A stretch of DNA of 18,082 nucleotides, taken from contig NZ_MWSM01000023.1 in the NCBI RefSeq assembly GCF_002087075.1, positions 31,500-49,581 of the forward strand. The letters run 5' to 3'. The stretch's first letter is position 1. Each line of letters starts with the position of its first letter. The translations under genes and the position numbers were made by a program. The notes under the pieces are model-generated. The model searched no databases, was not told the origin of the DNA, and saw only the letters and a program-made list of their open reading frames with translations. The stretch is from Streptococcus pseudopneumoniae ATCC BAA-960 = CCUG 49455 (GTDB taxonomy: Bacteria; Bacillota; Bacilli; Lactobacillales; Streptococcaceae). Positions 15,021 to 18,082 of the stretch are shown piece by piece.

Positions 15021-15812
15021 CTAATATTGAAAAGATTGAATAGCTTCTTTCAAGTCATCTTGTAAACTATTTCTCTGGTCAAGTTGGACATAGACTTCCA
15101 ACAGACAGGATCTGAAGTTGGAAAATTTATAAAAATCTTCCCTTTCTTCTATCGGAAAGTCAACAGCTTTTATCCAAGAAGCTACTTGCTCTTGCGCTAA
15201 CTTCCCTTGTAAAATAGGTTCATAGATCACTCTTGCTAAACGCCAATCCTCATCATCTGTAAAGCGAATCGAAACTCTTTTAAATAGTTGGCCAAGTATA
15301 TCAAATACTTCATGAACTCTGTTTTTAGGAAAGTTGGGATGACAAACCACCTCTGTCAGTAAATCGGCTCCATGTGCAAAAGCATGAACCCAACCATACT
15401 GACTTGAAAAACCCGTTGTATCCTTTTCTTTTGAAAGATAATACAAACCTTGATTTAAAAGGACATTACGAATTCCTGCATTTAATTCCTGATAAAAAAT
15501 CGATTGCTGGTTGGCATCTGCAGACAAGAGATTTGCATAAATAAGCGCCCTAAAAGAACGTTCAAGGGTTGACAGGCCTACCTTATCAATATCTTTATCT
15601 AACCCTCCATCAGATGAAATCCCTTCAGCAATGAAATGAAATTGTTCCTGTGTAAATAGCTCTTCCTGAATCCCTCTAGCAAAGCTTGTAAAAACAAGGT
15701 CATCACGAATTTCTGGAGAAGGATCTCCCAAATGATCAAGTAGCCACTGGATTTCTTCCTAGTTATAACTTGGTTTTTCTTCTGCTATTTTTCTAAGTAA
15801 CTTTTGATACAT
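15021..15812 (-). pseudogene. DUF2785-like gene interrupted by an in-frame amber codon
   Basis: From ATG 15812 (AGAGGT upstream) the frame reads MYQKLLRKIAEEKPSYN, then TAG at 15759-15761, then continues in the same frame with EEIQWLLDHLGDPSPEIRDD to the stop at 15021. The full product would be about 263 aa; the uninterrupted part from a TTG at 15731 is 236 aa. The body resembles DUF2785 proteins (helical, with a WVHAFAHGADLLTEVV core), whose function is unknown. No other frameshift is visible. A single nonsense change suggests recent loss, or a truncated protein from reinitiation. It lies beside IS debris. Confidence 0.75.
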
Positions 15813-15957
15813 GGTCAATACCTCTACATTTCTAGCAACTGTTCAAAAATCTGTCCTTAAATGACTTTAGCAATTTGTAAAATTAAGTTAAAGAGAAAAA
15901 GACATTTATATTCAGAGAAACAGCACATTTCTGAAAGGATACATAAATGATTTATTC

Positions 15958-16038
15958 CATATTACCACAAATGAACTTGTAATGATAGAACTTTATCACA
16001 AAAATCACATTTCTGTCTCAAAAATTGCGAAAAACTAG
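15958..16038 (+). mobile_element. Possible IS30-like transposase N-terminal remnant
   Basis: One frame reads HITTNELVMIELYHKNHI then SVSKIAKN and a stop. The pattern (TT-x-EL, then a helix-turn-helix start SVSKIAK) resembles the N-terminus of IS30-type transposases. It has no in-frame start and breaks off at the edge of the IS630 remnant. The upstream 15813-15957 stretch holds nothing I recognise. Weak evidence. Confidence 0.35.
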
Positions 16039-16046
16039 TTATATAG

Positions 16047-16473
16047 TCATTTAGTTTTAAAAAAGCGTTCCAAACATTCAAAAATAGTTGGGACTTCCCT
16101 TAATAAATCTGTTACTTTCTTTTTTCAAGATAGCCCAAGCTTACTCAATAGGATTCAAATCTGGTGAATAAGGCGGTAGAGGTAAGAAAAAGTGTTTATC
16201 TTGGATGCAGAGTTCATCCAAAATGTTCTTGGGATCAAAACTAGCATTGTCCATGATAATAACACGAGGTGTCTTCAAAGCAGGTAGAAGTTGCGTTTTG
16301 AATCACTCCCCAAAGAAATCGCTTGTCATGCTGTTCTTGTAAATCATGGGAGCTATAAACTCTCCGTCTACTTGTCCTGCAACAATTGAAGTTCGCTCAA
16401 AACGACGTCCGCTAATCTTTTCATAGACTTTCTCCCCTCTAGGAGCCCCTGCATAAGGACGAGGGAGCGCTAT
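16047..16473 (-). mobile_element. IS630-family transposase remnant (degenerate, 5' part lost)
   Basis: Translated on the minus strand, the remnant shows the DDE transposase landmarks GRRFERTSIVAGQVDGEFIA, then VIIMDNASFDP and LPPYSPDLNPIE, all typical of IS630, here close to pneumococcal IS630-Spn1. There is a TGA after DFFGE, a TAA right after NPIE, and a one-base frameshift in the AAAAAAGAAA run before VTDLLREVPTIFECL. The reading frame ends at TGA 16047-16049. The N-terminal portion is absent, with similarity stopping near 16473. It cannot make an active transposase. Confidence 0.88.
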
Positions 16474-16644
16474 TGTATAATAGATTGAAACTAGAATAGT
16501 ACACCTCTACTTCTAAAACATTGTTAGAAATCTATTTGACTGTCCTGATTGATTCATCCTGTTCTTATCTCATTTCACTATATTCACCGGTAGTGAATCT
16601 CTACAGAGGACTTACACCTCAGATACACAACATGCCCATCGCAT
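16474..16644. other. Gene-less fragment, possibly an IS end
   Basis: No coding frame is evident. The stretch starting TATAATAGATTGAAAC and continuing through CTAGAATAGTACACC looks like a sequence repeated in pneumococcal genomes and may be the end of another insertion sequence; I am not certain which. ATTCAC/GTGAAT at about 16580-16596 forms a short hairpin. It abuts the truncated 5' side of the IS630 remnant, so a second element may have replaced that part. Confidence 0.3.
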
Positions 16645-16674
16645 AAAAAATCTCCTACCCAAGGTAGAAGATTT
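16645..16674 (-). terminator. Rho-independent terminator after the O-antigen ligase-like gene
   Basis: On the minus strand AAATCTTCTACC pairs with GGTAGGAGATTT (12 bp, one G-U) around a 3-nt loop, followed by T. It starts 15 nt past the stop codon and insulates the gene from the IS debris. Confidence 0.9.
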
Positions 16675-16688
16675 CAATCTTATAAAAC

Positions 16689-17882
16689 TTAATCCGTCAT
16701 GTCCGATACCAAGGTTCGATGCTCCAATGGAACACTGCACATAACTAGCAAGAAAATGAAACCTGACTGAATCCAGAAGAGGGCCAAGTCAAAGATTCCA
16801 TGCACAGCAACCACTGTAAGGAAAGACAGATAAAGACCGATAATCGGACGTTTCCCCGACTCCTGACTCATATCCATCATCAAGCGAACAGGAGCAACAG
16901 AAGACAAAACTAATAAAATGGTACCCACAATTCCGTAACTCAGAATCGTATCAATATAAAGACTGTGGGCATGTTCATGATAAGGAGCATGTATCCGAGG
17001 ATAAGAGTGCATATAGGTCAATGGCCCTTCACCCCAAAAAGGATTTTGCTTAAACAAGGCCATCCCAGCATCCCAAATAGAAATTCGTTCTTCCATAGAA
17101 GAATCTAAAGTCCCCATCCGAACTCCCAAATCACTGGAAAAGAGGAAGCTCAAGCCAATCGCAAATACCCCAATACTAAGCCAAAAGGCCTTCCAGTTTT
17201 TAATAGTCGTAAAGAGATAGATGATTGCTCCAGCGATAATAGCAGGAAAAGCAGTTCGATTTTGCGTAAAGTTCAATCCAAAGAGATTAACAAAGCCTGC
17301 AATCACACAGAATACTTTCAACCAATTCAACTTGGTCGTTGTAAATAGATAGAAAGCAATCATGATACAGAAACAACAAATAATTCCATAATAATTAGGA
17401 TTAAAGAAGGTCACTTCTGCACGATTCTGATGCCACACCTGCATATTGGGTGAAAGAAAAGCATAGTTGAATTTCTTCACAATTTGGAAATGTTCTAAAC
17501 TCGCAAAAGCAGCTGACAAGACGCTACCAAACAAGACGAGCTGCAAAATTAATCGAAAGAATTTATGTGATAAAATCGACTGATATTGCAAAAATAAAAT
17601 AGCAAACAAAAACATTCCTACTGAAGCCACAAGACCCATCCAATTTTGTGCAAGAATGGATATAACAGTACTATAGCCAAGAAAAAGAAGCAGCATCGGA
17701 TGCTCCCCCATTTTCTGAAGAATACTTTTCATGTCTCCTGTAAAAATCAAACTGATAATATATAAACAGAATACAACTACAAAAAGATAAAAGGGCAAAA
17801 AGATACTCAGGATAATTCCCAATAAAATCAGCTCTTTACTAGACAACCCTATCAGCTTTTCAATAAAGCCTATTGATTTCAA
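16689..17882 (-). CDS. O-antigen ligase / Wzy-like polysaccharide polymerase family protein
   Basis: 397 aa, about ten hydrophobic membrane helices. The large loop before the last helices has the O-antigen ligase/Wzy_C pattern: RISIWDAGMALFKQNPFWGEG, then HEHAHSLYIDTILSYGIVG, with conserved R, W, G-x-G and the H-x-H pair. Family members join or polymerise undecaprenyl-linked glycans at the outer face of the membrane. No glycosyltransferases are nearby, so the glycan is unknown. The start is TTG at 17882 with AAAGGA 6 nt upstream; no in-frame ATG with a comparable site is present. Promoter at 17937-17945, terminator downstream, so monocistronic. Confidence 0.85.
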   Translation of the reverse strand: MKSIGFIEKLIGLSSKELILLGIILSIFLPFYLFVVVFCLYIISLIFTGDMKSILQKMGEHPMLLLFLGYSTVISILAQNWMGLVASVGMFLFAILFLQYQSILSHKFFRLILQLVLFGSVLSAAFASLEHFQIVKKFNYAFLSPNMQVWHQNRAEVTFFNPNYYGIICCFCIMIAFYLFTTTKLNWLKVFCVIAGFVNLFGLNFTQNRTAFPAIIAGAIIYLFTTIKNWKAFWLSIGVFAIGLSFLFSSDLGVRMGTLDSSMEERISIWDAGMALFKQNPFWGEGPLTYMHSYPRIHAPYHEHAHSLYIDTILSYGIVGTILLVLSSVAPVRLMMDMSQESGKRPIIGLYLSFLTVVAVHGIFDLALFWIQSGFIFLLVMCSVPLEHRTLVSDMTD

Positions 17883-17936
17883 AATGAATCCTTTCTCTCC
17901 AAATCAGCTGATTCAGATAATAGTAAGCTATCCTGT

Positions 17937-17945
17937 ATTATACCA
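17937..17945 (-). promoter_or_regulatory. Extended -10 promoter of the O-antigen ligase-like gene
   Basis: TGGTATAAT on the minus strand, with a weak -35-like TTTTCA 17 nt upstream. The leader to the TTG start is about 48 nt. Confidence 0.65.
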
Positions 17946-17969
17946 CTTTTTTAACAATTTGAAAACAAA

Positions 17970-17982
17970 GGAAACGTTTTCC
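17970..17982 (-). promoter_or_regulatory. cre-like palindrome upstream of the O-antigen ligase-like gene
   Basis: GGAAACGTTTTCC is a near-perfect palindrome with the central AAACGTTT of CcpA cre sites, and two mismatches to the usual cre consensus. It lies just upstream of the -35 position. Possible carbon-catabolite control; unproven. Confidence 0.35.
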
Positions 17983-18082
17983 AAAATAAAATGTAATTCG
18001 AATGTGATAATTGAAAGTTCTATAATGAAGTTAGCCACCCAGCCCTCCTAAAAATTAGATGGTTCAACTAGCTTATAGCTAG

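Noticed and set aside
18010..18082. TATAAT at 18021-18026 and a CTAGCT/AGCTAG hairpin at 18068-18082 on the right edge
   Set aside because: The -35 is poor and no gene follows inside the window, so neither a promoter nor a terminator can be supported.

Overview
The window looks like a chromosomal segment of a mitis-group Streptococcus (S. pneumoniae, S. mitis or a close relative). The basis is gene content and protein sequence recalled from that group, BOX-type intergenic repeats, low G+C, AAAGGAG-type ribosome binding sites, extended -10 promoters (TGnTATAAT), and an IS630 remnant of the kind common in pneumococcus. The species was not established.

Minus-strand block, 113-7911. A short mscS-like gene is followed by an extended -10 promoter and a long tightly packed housekeeping operon read right to left: corA-type transporter, yqeG (HAD phosphatase), yqeH (ribosome-assembly GTPase), yhbY (RNA-binding), nadD, yqeK (Ap4A hydrolase), a cysteine hydrolase and rsfS (ribosome silencing factor). 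A hairpin terminator follows rsfS; then come a SAM methyltransferase and tmcAL (tRNA-Met cytidine acetate ligase), ending at a strong terminator beside a BOX element. The theme is ribosome maturation, NAD synthesis and nucleotide clean-up. A 133-bp multi-hairpin inverted-repeat element sits between yqeH and yhbY.

Plus-strand block, 7992-14070. sstT (Na+/serine-threonine symporter) has its own promoter and terminator. A BOX element then leads directly into a FUSC/aromatic-acid-exporter-like membrane protein. Next are a small cysteine-rich MarR regulator and a DUF4649-trxA (thioredoxin) operon. The same 16-base sequence with a TTGC/GCAA palindrome lies at both the marR and the DUF4649-trxA promoters, suggesting a small regulon. 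After the trxA terminator comes the queuosine-precursor operon queC-queD-queE-queF. Its leader folds as a preQ1-I type pseudoknot with a terminator and a visible competing antiterminator. A BOX element and a bidirectional terminator close the block.

Minus-strand and decayed block, 14195-18082. An aquaporin with an unusual predicted selectivity filter has its own promoter. A DUF2785 gene is interrupted by an in-frame amber codon. About 0.9 kb without intact genes holds insertion-sequence debris: an IS630-type transposase remnant with two stops and a frameshift, a possible IS30-like N-terminal scrap, and an unassigned fragment. Finally an orphan O-antigen ligase/Wzy-like polytopic membrane protein reads from a TTG start, with an extended -10 promoter and a cre-like palindrome upstream.

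Most genes are ordinary core genes. The points most worth a second look are the paired MarR palindromes, the queC leader, the hairpin element in the yqeH-yhbY gap, and the aquaporin filter. I see no clear sign of a wholly new defence or mobile system.
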